From the NCBI GenBank assembly GCA_030847615.1, contig JAUMIR010000005.1, forward strand, positions 112,063,116 through 112,127,115: DNA of 64,000 nucleotides, in the 5' to 3' direction. The position numbers and the translations under genes were made by a program. This DNA is from Gambelia wislizenii (Eukaryota; Chordata; Lepidosauria; Squamata; Crotaphytidae). Shown one piece after another: positions 34,190 through 46,556 of the stretch (the stretch's first letter is position 1; the number at the start of each line of letters is the position of its first letter). Below the pieces are notes generated by a model. It was not told the DNA's origin. It saw only the letters and a list, made by a program, of their open reading frames with translations, and made no database searches.

Positions 34190-34420
34190 GGAAACAATGT
34201 TGTGTGTGTGTGTGTATGTTTTCAAGTCACCTGTTGACTTATGGTGGCCCCATGAATTTCATGGGGTTTTCTTAGGCAAGGAATACTCAGGTGATTTTGA
34301 CAGTTCCTTCTTCTGAAATACAGCCTACATCACCTGGTATTCATTGGCAGTCTCCCATCCAAGTACTAACCAGGGTTGACCCTGCTTAGTTTCCAAGATC
34401 AGACAGGGTCTGGTGACTCA
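34190..34420 (-). mobile_element. 5S-rRNA-derived SINE, copy 1
   Basis: The reverse complement of 34322-34415 is clearly 5S-like, containing GAAACTAAGCAGGGTC (box A) and GGTTAGTACTTGGATGGGAG (box C). It continues into the SINE body CTTAGGCAAGGAATACTCAGG, then CATAAGTCAACAGGTGACTTG on the plus-strand complement, and ends at a (GT)n tract near 34199-34216. It is a retroposon head, not a functional 5S gene. Confidence 0.9.
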
Positions 34421-37400
34421 GCCCCTAAACTCAATGGGCTCAGCCCAGTGTTTATCCCATATGGTGCTCTGTTCTCTTTTCTGTTCCTATTATCTTCCCT
34501 ATTCTTCTCGCCAATCCAGGACATTAAACTTGTCTGCATCCTTTATGGTAACTGATTATCAATTGCATGGCATGCTATTGTTTCCATACAACAATGGGAT
34601 GGAGCTCACACTAAAATATTTTATTCTGCAAAAGAACTATCAAAAAAGCAAAATAGATTTTTATACAGCCAGCAAACTTTTTTTCTGAGGTTTTCACCAG
34701 ATTTCACCTAGAGCAACATTCAAGGGGCATATGGATGCTTCTCCTTAAGCAAAACCCCTGAGGAATTTTAACTGAAGCCAAAAGACTAAGAATCTGGAGA
34801 CGGAATAGAAAAAATTCACTGGGGGATTTACTAATCCCTTTAAAGTGCTATTCTTCCACAAACTTTTTTTTCTTTTTCTTTTTTTAGCGATCCTTAGGCT
34901 TGGAAAACTTATTGTTGTTCTTCTCCTTCTCATTATTATTATTAAAATGCCTAAAATATTCTAGAAAAAGAAGGAAGCAGAGACTGGATAGAAAAGGTAA
35001 GCTTTCTATTATATTGATCAGTTGCACATCGAACCTATCCAATGCACACACACAATAGGAACTGTATTACAATAACAGAAAGCTAGTGTGACAAATATTT
35101 AGAACTCTGGATTTCAATTGGGGAAGACCTGGGTTCTAGTCTCCAGAGAGTCATAAACTTTACTGGTTCATCATGATGAATTTTCACACCCTAAACTCTT
35201 TTGCAAGGGTGTTCTGAGAGAAAAAATGGGATACATCCTGATGAAGGTGGGAGAGAGAGATATAATAAAACATGCTTATATATCATATGCCCCTCTCTCT
35301 TTTTTTTAAAGTACAGGCTCACTAAAAATGCCTTTTGTGTATGTTCAGCACAATGATAACAGAAGGCACCACATTAAAAACTAAGCAGCTTGGAAAATCT
35401 CTCTTCTAAGCCTACAGCTTTAGTCCAAGCCTTCTCCAGCTCCAGACCACAACACGGAAAACTAAATATGGTTAAGGTTCATATGGTTACAGTTAAGCCA
35501 ATGATTCATGAGCTGCAAAGTGACATAAATGAGGATGTAATTGCCTAGCAAAAATATTTTCCAGAGTTAATAAACTCTTTCGTATAAAAGGATAGCTACA
35601 TGAATGAACTCAAATCCCTACTAACAAGCCACTTGGCACATGCATGTTAAACCACAACGATCAAGGTAAAATAATATTAAAACTCATTTCATCCCTTTCT
35701 CCCAAGCCCCAAATTATATATCTGTCTGACTGACTCTCTTTAGTTGGAGAGAAATGTACCAGCCCCAGGGTTTAGGGCCCCCTTGACAAGATAGCATCCA
35801 TGGTTCCCCTTAATAAGGAAGAATAAGGGCATACACATAGAAAACTCTTTCATCATGCTTCTTGAGCAACTAATAAAAACTGAGAACTGTAATGATATTT
35901 GGACAATGGTGCCTTGTCATGAGTTCTGCTAACTAATTTAGCATGTTTACCACCTGCTTCTGAAACTACCCACCTGTATTTTGAAAGCAACTGTGAAAAC
36001 TGAACCAACTGTGCTTTGTTGAATTTAACACAACCAAATACATTTATTAGAAGCAGGAATGCTCAAGGAACCCAGCCTTTGTGAACCATGACAGAAAGAG
36101 GCTAGTTATGAATCAGTGATTCCCAAATGTTGGTCCTTCAGGTTTTTGGACTTCAACTCCCAAAAGTCCAATCTGATTTGGCCAACAGTCAGGAATTCTG
36201 GGAGCTGAAATCTAAAATATCTGGAGGACCAACGTTTGGGAACCACTGACCTAGACTAACAGAAAGATTGGCATTTTTTCACTAGTTTTCACATTCACTG
36301 AATGTTTTGATGCATTTGCTGCATTTGCCACTTAAGGAAAAGGAAAAGATAAACCACTTATCTTTTCAAAGAGTTTCTGGGAAAAGTTAGGGTTTTTTTG
36401 TTTGTGTGTTTTTGTTTTTGTTTTTAGAGGGGAGACATATTCTTTACCAACTGAGAAGGTTCCAACAATCATTTTGCTTCAAGATAAGAGAGGCCCCAAT
36501 GTTACCATTCAAAAGATGTGCTTTTTCTGGAAACAAATGTAGGAAGGTTACAATACCCTCTATAAAGTTCAGTGAATGAGGCAAGTGACATCTTGAGGGG
36601 GGGGGGATATTGTAACCTTACTAGGTTTGTCATTTGGAAAATAAGTACAGTATGTTTCTTTCCTTCCCATTTTAAATAGTACGTCAAAACGTTTCAAAAA
36701 AATAATAATAAGATGAATGGAGAAGACACACCCACAGTGGTGTGAGACTATTCTAGCCTGAGCAGCAGGTACCTCTAATAGTGGTGGCATCCTACTCCAG
36801 ATTTATTTTCTGATGCCAATGGGGAAATTTAATTGCTGCACATGACCTGATCTGATTTGGAGCTATAAACTTAGTCCAATCAGTACATCAGTAGCATGTA
36901 GATGAACTCTAGGCAATGTTTTTAAGAAAATGGTGCAAAACTGCTTCACTTATATTAAATAATCTACACATCCCCCCGCCTTTGGCTGCTATTCCCTTGC
37001 TAGTAAGACTGCTACTAAGCCTTAATACTGATTTTTGGCATTCAAATATTTCCCTTAAGGAATGGAAATCCATGTGCAGTTGGTTACAGAGGATTTTTAG
37101 CAGCTTTGAACTCTCTGAAACATACAAAGCAAATTGAAGTGAGCCAGTATGTGGATCTGAGACCTCAATTAAAAATCATATTGTCCTAGCTCATATGTAA
37201 GACTAAACTATGGTCAGACAGTAAGCAGCTTCTGTAAAAGTTAATGGTTCAAAACCATTAGGAATCCAACCTGCACGGTGGACAAGAGAATGGGTAATCC
37301 ACTTCCAACACAAAGGGCAAAGGACACAAATGCTTGGGGGAAATCTCCATGAAAATGATAGCCCAGTGTGGACACTCTCCCCTGGGTTTTTTTTTGGGGG

Positions 37401-37563
37401 GGGGTGTTTTTTGAGTCAAAAGAAATAGACAAACCATACCATACCTCAGTATGGCAAATCACACTGCTTGTTACTTTAAATTAATGATGAAAGAGTGGCA
37501 TGATTACCTGATCCTCTATCATTTTATTCTAATCTGCATACAGCTAAATTATGTGTTAGGCCA
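34421..37563. other. Intronic sequence, one hAT MITE, low-complexity runs
   Basis: No gene seen. Contains the palindromic hAT-like MITE at 36114, a G-run at 36596-36607 and a T/G-run at 37388-37410. Confidence 0.45.
36114..36248. mobile_element. Short palindromic hAT-like MITE (135 bp)
   Basis: The ends CAGTGATTCCCAAATGTTGG and (reverse complement) CAGTGGTTCCCAAACGTTGG continue into a long imperfect hairpin. The flanking 8-mers do not match, so the duplication has decayed or the boundaries are off by a few bases. Confidence 0.75.
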
Positions 37564-37605
37564 TAATTTATTTATTTATTTATTTTTATTTTTATTTATT
37601 TATAC
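37564..37605. repeat. (TTTA)n tail of the SINE
   Basis: TTTA repeats with two TTTTTA variants, forming the A-rich tail of the minus-strand SINE. Confidence 0.9.
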
Positions 37606-37853
37606 CCCGCTCTTCAGCCACAAGGCTATCAGAGCAGCTTACAAATTGTTTTAAGCAATAGCTATTTACACATCTACACTGCATTAAGCAGTTTCCAATG
37701 TGTGTTAGCTAAATTGCCCCCCACAAGCTGGGTACTCAATTTACCAACCTACGAAAGGATGGAAGGCTGAGTGAACCTTGGAGCCAGCTGGAATCGAACT
37801 TGCGACATGGTGGCTTGCAGTACTGGCATTTAACCACTGCGCCACCAGGGCTC
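37564..37853 (-). mobile_element. tRNA-derived SINE with TAAA tail
   Basis: On the minus strand it begins GAGCCCTGGTGGCGCAGTGG (A box TGGCGCAGTGG at 37844-37834). The B box AGTTCGATTCC is at 37800-37790. Further on it reaches AGAGCGGGGTATAAATAAA and an (AAAT)n tail at 37564-37605. This is the structure of a pol III-derived SINE mobilised by a LINE. Confidence 0.9.
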
Positions 37854-38173
37854 ACATTTCAACCAATGACATTTTCAAATATGGAGCAAATATTTGTTTT
37901 TTAAATAGGTTGCAGGATTCTCCTGCACTGTTTAGTTTTTAAAAAAAAAACAACAGCAACAACAACACACAGTTTTTTGAAACCAGAAATGGATTTCCAG
38001 CCATCTCTGGACTTTTGTTCGTTTGTGTCTTGGCACTGTTGGCTGCCTGCATGGCTGCTGGAGGCACAGGGCAGGTGAGGGGGACAGAAAGTAGGCTCCC
38101 AGGAGGCACTGTGGTTGTCCATAGCTACATGTTTCACTGCTGAAATGTACTCATTGTCAAGATGTTAGTTATG

Positions 38174-38482
38174 GGAGATTATTAGATACATCCAAAAAAC
38201 ACAAGAGGAGCATGTGAGGATGGCATTACTATCCCACAAATGGGTCCTGGTTTTAGATGCCGTCATCATCCTCACACACTGACCGTGCTGCAGCCACAAG
38301 TAAGGCATCACTTTCATTGATGGGGAGGTCCTGTCAATGAAAAGTGACACCTTACTCACAGCTGAAGCACAGATTGAGTGCGAGAGGATGATAACATTGT
38401 CTGAACCCAGGACCCGTTCGTGGAACAGTAATGTCATCCTCATGTACTCCTCTTGTGTTTTTTGCCACATCTGATAATTTCC
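38174..38482. mobile_element. Foldback MITE, about 309 bp
   Basis: The two halves are reverse complements: AAAAAACACAAGAGGAG at 38194 pairs with CTCCTCTTGTGTTTTTT near 38460, and GGGTCCTGG pairs with CCAGGACCC. The central AAGGCATCACTTTCATTGATGG / TCAATGAAAAGTGACACCTT unit is shared with 52573-52872. The ends resemble GGAxATTATCAGATG. Confidence 0.75.
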
Positions 38483-39129
38483 TTACAATCAAAAAGTATC
38501 TTTCTACCCCCTTTAGTTCTCCAACTACCCTCTAGTACAGCATAGGACAAGAATCATAAGCAGCTATAGATATTAATTGTGAAAATATTGGAGCAGCAGT
38601 GGAATTGTTCACTTACCAAATCTTCTGTTCAGCTTTGAACAGTCAATTGATATGAAATACTGGGTGTTTTTAAACAACCATAGTTTGAAAGTAAAAACAA
38701 AGGCAAAATCCCACCTCACTATTGCTGAGTTTCCTATATTGTTTAATAACTCAACAGAATGCATGAGCCTTGAAAAAACATTCAGTGTTGAAACCCTTTG
38801 TTCTGTCACTTGACAGCTTGGAAGCTTGAGCTCAGTTACATCTGACTCCCACTGAGACAGTGAGAAAAACTGAACTATTTGGCAGGAAAGATCGGAGAAT
38901 GGAATTGTAGTGCCAGAGAAGAAATCCATCAAAATGCAGAAATGCCAATGACAAAAGAAGAGCCAAAGCCTGGTATACTGGATACTATTGGCTCCATTGG
39001 CACATGACCATGAGAGATGGTGCATTGCTAATGGGTTTCTCTTTTTTATTCTGCTGATTAATTCTCCTTATTAGGAAACAATTTCTACAAAATTGTCCAG
39101 CCTACATTTTCTTTTTGTTGAACTATTTC

Positions 39130-39370
39130 CAAGAGAGCAATCATGATGTAGTGGTTTCAGTGCTAGACTAGGACACTGGGAGGCTAGGGTTCAAATACTA
39201 GCTCAGCTCTGGAAACCCACTTGGATAACTTTGGGCTCTCTCTCAAGCCTCTCTCAAGCCTCAAGTGATGGCAACAGGAAACCATCTCTGAAGGCACTAA
39301 AGAAACCCAGAAAAAGGCACTGAAGAAGCCATGGCAGATGGCGACGCCCAAATTGGTGGGACGGTGAACC
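39130..39370 (+). mobile_element. tRNA-derived SINE (Sauria-SINE-like)
   Basis: GTAGTGGTTTCAGTGCTAGAC (A-box part), GGGTTCAAATAC (B box, 39187-39198) and CTGGAAACCCACTTGG follow the same order as the minus-strand copy at 28395-28600. The 3' boundary is uncertain. Confidence 0.7.
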
Positions 39371-40869
39371 CACTTTGAGTTTTTGTCTGAAGGCTGAACC
39401 CTGGCATCACTTTCCATAGCTCTTTTAAATTTTGGAGTTAAATTCAAAGTGGGTTAATCACAACAATAACATGAGAGCCACTAGCTGGCACAGTTAAGAA
39501 CAAAAGAAGAGATAGAGTAGATCAGAGCAGAAGCCAATCTACTCAAGCAGTCTGTCTGCACAAGAAACACTGCTGGTTTAGGCAGCTATGGATGGACCTT
39601 GGGACTAAAGCCCAAAATCACACAATGAAGAGTCTCCACCCCCAGCTGATCAGCAACAAGAATGAAGGGATAAAGATAGTAATAAATATCCACACTGCCA
39701 GCGTCTGGGGTGGTAGAAGCATGCTAAGGCCAACTAAGTCTGATACTGTTCACTACAGGATCTGCTCTTTGAGATGAATGGAGATATCTCTCTCTCCACC
39801 CAGAATCTCCATTTGTTAGGCTAAACTGAGCGTTTGCCTCTAGATTTGGACTAGGTTATGTGGCTCCAGTACAAACTCCACATGCTTAAGAGAAAACCAG
39901 AGGTGACAATGAATATGCTAGCCTACATCTACACTTTTTTAAAATAATTCACAGCTGTTGCCATAGGCGCATGGAACACCTTGAGGAGACTGGTTTACCT
40001 TTCCCTTCTTGCCCCAGTCCTGATGAAACTCAGTTCTTGACCCCATGAAGGAAACTTCAGTTTCAAAGAAGGTGATCTCCATTGAACTTAGCTGGAGTTA
40101 CTTCCTGATCAAAATACATCTGTTTGGGCTGTAAACCTTTATACAGGTTCCTCACATGAATACAGAAATGCACATACATATTTGAACACTTTCCCAAACA
40201 GAAGTTTTGTTTAAAGCCATACTTCCTTTGAACATAATAAAAAGACAGCTTTCCTATCTGTGTTCTCCACTTTCTTTAGCATACAAGGCTTTGGAGACAA
40301 AAGAAAAAGATAAAAGAACACATTGTTCCTTGACAAATTCTTCCTAAATATTCTTGACTGATTTAGCAATAAAAATATAACTAAAAACTACCATGCTGGG
40401 ATGGTTAAAAATAATAATAATAAAACCCTATTCCTCTGCTTCTAACAAAATTCTTGAGAATAAAATAGTTGAATAGCTATCTGTAATTCACTGAACTGCA
40501 CCTCTTTCTTCCGTTTTTCACTATCTGAGCATTACAACTTAAACAGTACATTTCCCCACTGGGATTAAAAAAAATAATAAAGCACAATATAGAAGTTTTA
40601 TGAAAAACCAAAAAATAATAATAGTATAACTCAGACATACCACATTTTAAAAAAAATACATATGCACAGTTTTTTCTCTGTTAGGGCACAATGCTTGCAT
40701 ATGGATGGGTAGCCATAGGCACAAGAGAGACCATTTGCTGCCCTTCCCTCAGTATACAGTTGTGTAGTGGAAGAGGGAAAATATTTTAAAGGAGCATGTT
40801 TTGTTATTATACAAATGGAGGAATCTCTGCTTTTCCCTCATACCCCCACCTATCTCATATAAGTCAATG
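39371..40869. other. Intronic sequence with nothing recognised
   Basis: AT-rich; ATA/AAT runs at 40410-40430 and 40610-40625. No gene or named repeat seen. Confidence 0.45.
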
Positions 40870-41037
40870 TAAAGTCAAAGGCATTCACAGCCAGCATCCA
40901 TAGGTCTTCTGCGTGTGTGTGTGTGTCTGTGTGTGTTTTCCTGGGCTGTGAGACTTTCATAGGTTTTCCGTGGGTTTCTTCCAGGCTGTGAGGCCTTGTT
41001 CTAAAACTCTTCCAGAACACGGCCTCACGTCCCAGAA

Positions 41038-41068
<31 letters not shown>

Positions 41069-41074
41069 ACCTAT
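40870..41074. repeat. Inverted repeat with opposing (TG)n and (CA)n arms
   Basis: AGGTCTTCTGCGTGTGTG ... TTTTCCTGGG at 40898-40950 pairs with CCCAGAAACACACAC ... CAGAAAACCT at 41032-41074. An inner stem GTGAGGCCTTGTTCT / AGAACACGGCCTCAC closes on an 11-base loop. The left part (GCATTCACAGCCAGCATCC) is the same repeat as at 47705. Confidence 0.75.
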
Positions 41075-41918
41075 CATATTAGTCAATTTACTCAGCTTAC
41101 TGGGGGAGGACCAGAGAGGGATATGGGAGGTAATGCACACAGACTCCTGTTCTTAGGACTGCCTAAATGTGCTACTTGCACATATCACAACAGTGGACAA
41201 ATAGAAAGCAGGCTCTGTTGAGTATTTGGGGACTCATAGTACACAGATGCTGTACCCTGATCCTGCTCTCAATATGCAGAGTAACCTAAATAGTCCTTTC
41301 CCTTTGTTTTGCATTATGTACAGCTGTCTCCATATTTTAACAGCTATTTTGTACTGCTGTGGTTTTTGTTTTTTGTTTTTTGTTTTACATTGTTGTATTA
41401 ACTCCCAATACACATCAGATTTGGAATTAAGCCAGCTGCATAATAATCATGAACACATGGAAGAAGATTCTACTAGAATCAATCAATCTGTAATGTTTGA
41501 AAAGTCAGGACAGTGGGGCTCATTTTGTCATACAGAGATAATATATGACAGGATTTATTCCACTGTGGCTTCAGGCTTTGAAAGAATATGTTTCTCTCTT
41601 TGACTAGTGGGGGAAAAAAAGCAGTCCTGCTGTGCACCACCATTGCAACATCACCCTCCAGGTGACAGGCCACCCAGATTCCACTAATGCATGCCCAGTC
41701 CATGTCCCAATATGATGGATTGCTCAAACAATGCATGCTAGGCTGCAGTGGTGTTGCTTTGAGTGTTTTTTTGTCTCCCTGATTGCATGGTCCATTACCT
41801 CATTCTTCCTTTCCTATTTTTGTTTCTTAAAGCAATGAACTGCTGGTGATTGTGTTCATTTTGTGAGGATGGATGGAAAAGAAAGGAAGAAGAAAGAAAT
41901 CTGAAAACAAAACACTAG

Positions 41919-42527
41919 GGAGATTTTCACACCAGGGCCAAAAGCCCCTTTTCTGTCCCACAAGCCCCTCTCCCATTCCTGCAATAGAATGGAGGTAAAT
42001 GTTTGCACACTTACCTCCATTCCACTGCAGGAACGGGCTACCAAACTCCTTGCCAGCCAGCCATAAATGCAGCTTTGTAAGGCTGCCTTTACGACCAGCC
42101 GAATGAAATCCCGCTCGTTCTTACAAGAGAATGGGCGGGAGGGAAATTCAAAAATAACCCCCCAGATGTCAAATCAAGAAACAAAACGCAAAAATATTTT
42201 TTTAAAAAATTAACCCAGGGAGGGGGGAAGGGTCCCACTTGCCTAGATTTCCCGTTTGTGGCCTGAAGTGCTCAGCATGGACCTCCTCCCCTGTGCCTCT
42301 CATTCCAGAACAGGGACGGGGCTCCTGTTCACACACCTGTGATCCATTACAGAAATGGAACTGGGTGTTTAATAACGACTTCTCCCCATGAATACTAATA
42401 TCATGGGTAGATAACAGAACAGCCACGCTGAGGGAACAGAACAGGGTGAACACCATCTGAAAGAAAAAATTTTCAGCAACCCTGTTCCATTCCTGTAATG
42501 GAACAGATTGGCTGTGTGAAAATCTCC
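41919..42527. mobile_element. Non-autonomous DNA transposon, about 609 bp, copy 2
   Basis: The ends GGAGATTTTCACAC and GTGTGAAAATCTCC are perfect inverted repeats, flanked by TAG on both sides (41916-41918, 42528-42530). The element is homologous to 21935-22539, sharing GTTTGCACACTTACCTCCATT-like and GAAGTGCTCAG blocks. An internal hairpin lies at about 41974-42030. Confidence 0.85.
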
Positions 42528-42974
42528 TAGGATCCTATCCTGCAACAAAATTACTAATATGCATGTTGCATATTAAGAGTTCTGACTACCTCATTCTCAT
42601 ATTTAAATAGAGTGAATATTTTGTGGTCTTCCAGGTGTTACTGAGTGGAGATACTGACTGAATTTTTAGACCATCAATGATTCAGATTTATATCTAAGAA
42701 TCAGTGCGAGATTGTCAGATGATGTGGCATGTTCCTTGAAGTTGTACCAGTATGAATCTATCTATGGCTATTTCATCCAGATGTCAGTCCATTTGGAATT
42801 GCTCCCAGAGCACCTATCACCACTGGAATCACAGTTGTTTTCCTGATCTGACTATTTCATTCTCATATTTAAATAGAGGATAAATGATGGTGATGATTCT
42901 GCACTCTGGAATCTTACAGAAGCATGTTTTCTCTGTTTCTGCAGCACATTATCTTCTCTGGCCCATTGAGCATG

Positions 42975-43080
42975 GAAAGCAGGAGTGGAGAACCTGTTGC
43001 CCTCTAGATATCTTTGACCTAAAACTTCCATTACTTCTAGCCATCATAGCTAATGGTGAGGAATTATGGAAACTATAGTA
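42975..43080. mobile_element. Partial hAT-like MITE
   Basis: AGCAGGAGTGGAGAACCTGTTG matches the end consensus of the element at 24485, followed by ACTTCCATTACTTCTAGCCATC and GGTGAGGAATTATGG. The right end is lost. Similar partial remnants lie at 22618-22735, 27882-27975, 28770-28850 and 45125-45220. Confidence 0.5.
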
Positions 43081-43829
43081 TAATAACATAAACTAATAAT
43101 CCATAAACTAATGGATTTCCCCCAAACACAAGCAATAGATGGTTAGACCAAGTAACCAAGCTACATATGATATATTCCACAGCTCTAGGCCAACTGTAGG
43201 TTCGCCATTTTCTTCACATTTTCCAAGCCTACAATATTAATTTTTAGGTGTGGTGAACTTAACCATACAATATTCGAAATGTGGTTGCTTTGTTAATTTG
43301 TATAAGAGCAGTAGTTTTGTTCTTAATTCCAGTTCAAAATGGGTCAAACATAGATGTACTGATCCAGTAGATTCACGCTGGATCAATATTTTCACAGAGC
43401 ATCCACCACATATACTGGCACCATCACTGTTGCAATGCAGCAATCTCCACTTGTCCCCTTGGATTACTTGTGACAATGGCACAAAGATCAGCCTTCCTGG
43501 CCACTGGTTCTCTGACCATGGCATTTGGGAGGGACAACAGAGAAAATGGTGGAAGGGAGAGGGACTGAATCATCATCATCATAATCTGATGTTGATGATG
43601 ATGATTATTTTATTTATTACCCTCCTTTTCCCCACAACTGTAACTCAAGAGAGCTTATTTTTTTAAAAAACAAGTGTAGACAAAAGTGCATATAAAAACG
43701 TAAGTAAACATACACAAAAAGTAATTGTTAAAATGCAATCAAACCATCCACAGAATTAACATTTTCTAATCAAACCCATTAAACAGACAAAGGATAAAAG
43801 CTGATAACACGGCATTTATAAGACTCTGC

Positions 43830-44125
43830 AGCCAGTTCCTAAAGGCCTGTCAAAATAGAAACTTTTTCATGTGCTGAAAGAAAGACAGCCAGGGAACCAT
43901 GTTAGCTTCCTCAGGAAGGGAATGCCAGATCCTGGAAACACCTACTCAAAATACTATCTCCCATGTTCCCATCAGACCCATGTGTGGAGGTGATGGAACT
44001 GAGAAAGGTGGTTCCCCTGAAGAGGTACAACCTGGGCAGACTCATATAGTCAGAAATGTGCTTCAGATATCCTGACCACAAACCACGTAGTTTTTTATAG
44101 GTTTTAACCAGCACTCTGGGTTGTT
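43830..44125. mobile_element. Interspersed repeat fragment (LINE-like), copy B
   Basis: AAGGCCTGTCAAAATAGAAAC, GGGAATGCCAGATCCTGG and TTTATAGGTTTTAACCAGC follow the same order as 30215-30460. Upstream to 43590 is ACCCTCCTTTTCCCC, probably part of the same copy. Confidence 0.6.
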
Positions 44126-46553
44126 ATCCCTACCCTCTCAAACCATCTTTCTGAGTAACACCCTCCAGACATCATTATTTTTCTCCCAGACATGGTGCCT
44201 GTCAGAGATATTTTGATGTGGAAACACACATCTAGAACCTTAGCGGGATGGCGGGGGAAAACTAGCAAGAGGACTGAAGAAAAAGTCAGAGGCAGTGAAA
44301 AGAACAAGCACATTTATTCTGTCAACTTCTCCCCCAGAAACTGCCTTTCCCAAAACTCCTTTACACTACAGAAGCAGCATTAAAGTTTCAAAACACACTT
44401 ATGTGGAGTTCCATTCTTAATATTAAATATTACATTGTAAAAAAAATATGAAAGACAACCAACAAATGCAATGGATACTAGTTTTGTATAATTGTTGGAT
44501 TTAAGAAGTAGTACCTTACTGTTGGAGAAAGCCCTTCTCCCTGTGTATTTATCATGTGTTGCTACAACACAGAATATACTGTGATTTTTTAAAAAATGAA
44601 TAGCTTAAAAGGAATTTTCTCACTTTAATAGGAATCTAGTGAGAAACAGGCTGAATGTGTTATTAACTATTTTTAACTCCATCAACTTTTTCATAATTAT
44701 TAAGATTGCTTAAAGGTTTTTTAAATGTAAGAAAAGGGAAACACACTTTTAGGAGTCAGGTTTTAATGGGACTGTGACTGTCTGCCTCTTAGGCCAAGCA
44801 TAGCCAGCTTCACAATGATAAATGCATGTTGTCATAATCTCTCACTTCTCACAGAGCCCTGGTGCCCTCATAGCACTGACTCTTGTAGAACAGGACTGCA
44901 ATCAAAAAGTTCAAAATTAATAGCTGTGAAATCTCAAGCTTTCATATAAGCATCTGGGTTTTTTTATCACTTCTTTACAATATAGATTGGGCGCTCTTGT
45001 TATTTATTGCTTGTGACAGTGAACACTTCCCACCTCCTTTTGTTAGAAAGCTCAGCGCTCCTTCCATGTAGCTAAAAAATATGAAGATACTGTAAAGTAA
45101 TGAATCAAGGTAGGCTTCACCAACCTGATGCCCCTCAAACATCATCCCCACCTAACAATGACCATGTATTCTGGGAATGATGGGGAGTGTAGCCCTAAAC
45201 ATCTTTGGGGGTGGCAGGTAGGTTAAAGATAGACTAAAGTACTGTGTTGTTAGCAAAAATTCTTGTGGCAATGGCTGGGTTACATCCTGGAGGGGTGCAG
45301 TGGGGAGACAATCAGATGGTCTCTGGCTGCCATTAGTTAAGCTGTATAGACAATTTAGAGAGTGAAAAAATGCACAGGCAGAAAAAAAGGGGGGTATAAG
45401 GGTTAGTATTTAAAAGAGAGGGGATAGACCTGGTAAAAGAAGAGGAGAAGCTAGGAAATGAAAGCCGCAAAGGAAAGTAGCCCAGGAGTAAGAGTACAAA
45501 TGACAAAGCAGGGAGCAGAGCAAGATGGGAGAGAGAGGGAAGAAAACTTAAGGTTCATATTATAATAATGTCTCCCCCTCTCTGCAGGCCACTACTATAC
45601 TTGCAATGTAAGTGAAGCATATTGGGTTACAAACCTAACATTGCCAGAAATGATGGGAATTTAAAGACTTAATGTCAGCTTTTCCTATTTCTTCTCTGCC
45701 AACCTATTACTACCTCCAGTGATCTTTCCTTGTATAAAACCACCTTTGCCCAATATATTGCACCACATACTCATGTAATTGTGTCATCGTGGGGAAAGTT
45801 TCTAATTATCGTAACTGCAATATCAGTCCCCAGACATTGGGAGCTGGCTGTAGTAGGAACCATATATACTTTCTTTTCTTTAAAAAAAGAAATCTGTAAG
45901 ATCTTGCTTTAAAATCTATAAATGAACACCATTATTTATGTCCTTGGCGCAAAGGTCTTGCAATCTAATTTAAAACAAAACACAGTAACAGAATGTAATA
46001 AAGGCCAGAAGCAAAACAGGAGAAAAGTTGTAACTCTTATATGTATGCATATGGTCCATTCCTGCCCATCCATGATACACTATAGTATCATAAGTGAAAA
46101 TGGCACCCCTTTAATTTTGTGGGAGTATATAAAGTGGTGCACTCAAGGATATAATTGGAGAAGTGGCTAAAGGCATTTCCTAATATTAGACTATATTAAC
46201 CCTAGCATTGGGGAATGAAGACTAATCCTATTTGTAAACCCTTTCTGAGTTGTGTTTCAATGCTGGGGAGAAGGGGGACAGAAAGTAGGAATATTTGTCT
46301 TCTATAATGAATTTTGAATTTATGATAATAAAACTTAAAAATTATGAAATACCAGACATTGTGAATGCAAATATATTGCAGATCTAACTAATCTGGTCTC
46401 TGGATCCAACCAATAATCTGATTATGGTTTGGATCAAGGGTTGTTGTTCAACAGAATGCCTCCTTCCAATGACCTCCATTCAGTAGAAGCTGCTTCTAGA
46501 GAAAAGCACAAGTTGTTTCTACCACTTTCTCTTTCCCTATTCAACCTGTTGAC
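44126..46553. other. Intronic sequence, one hAT-like remnant
   Basis: No gene seen. A degenerate hAT-like remnant lies at 45125-45220 (CACCAACCTGATGCCCC ... TCTGGGAATGATGGG). Confidence 0.45.
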
Positions 46554-46556
46554 TTA

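Noticed and set aside
34322..34415. A functional 5S rRNA gene
   Set aside because: The 5S 5' part is missing or diverged and the sequence runs directly into a SINE body and GT tail, so it is a retroposon head.
37564..37605. CRISPR-like or tandem array reading of simple repeats
   Set aside because: All regular repeats in the window are microsatellites or SINE tails. No repeat-spacer pattern exists and the genome is eukaryotic.
37784..37853. A functional tRNA gene
   Set aside because: The A and B boxes are present but there is no cloverleaf acceptor, and a long SINE body with an A-rich tail follows.
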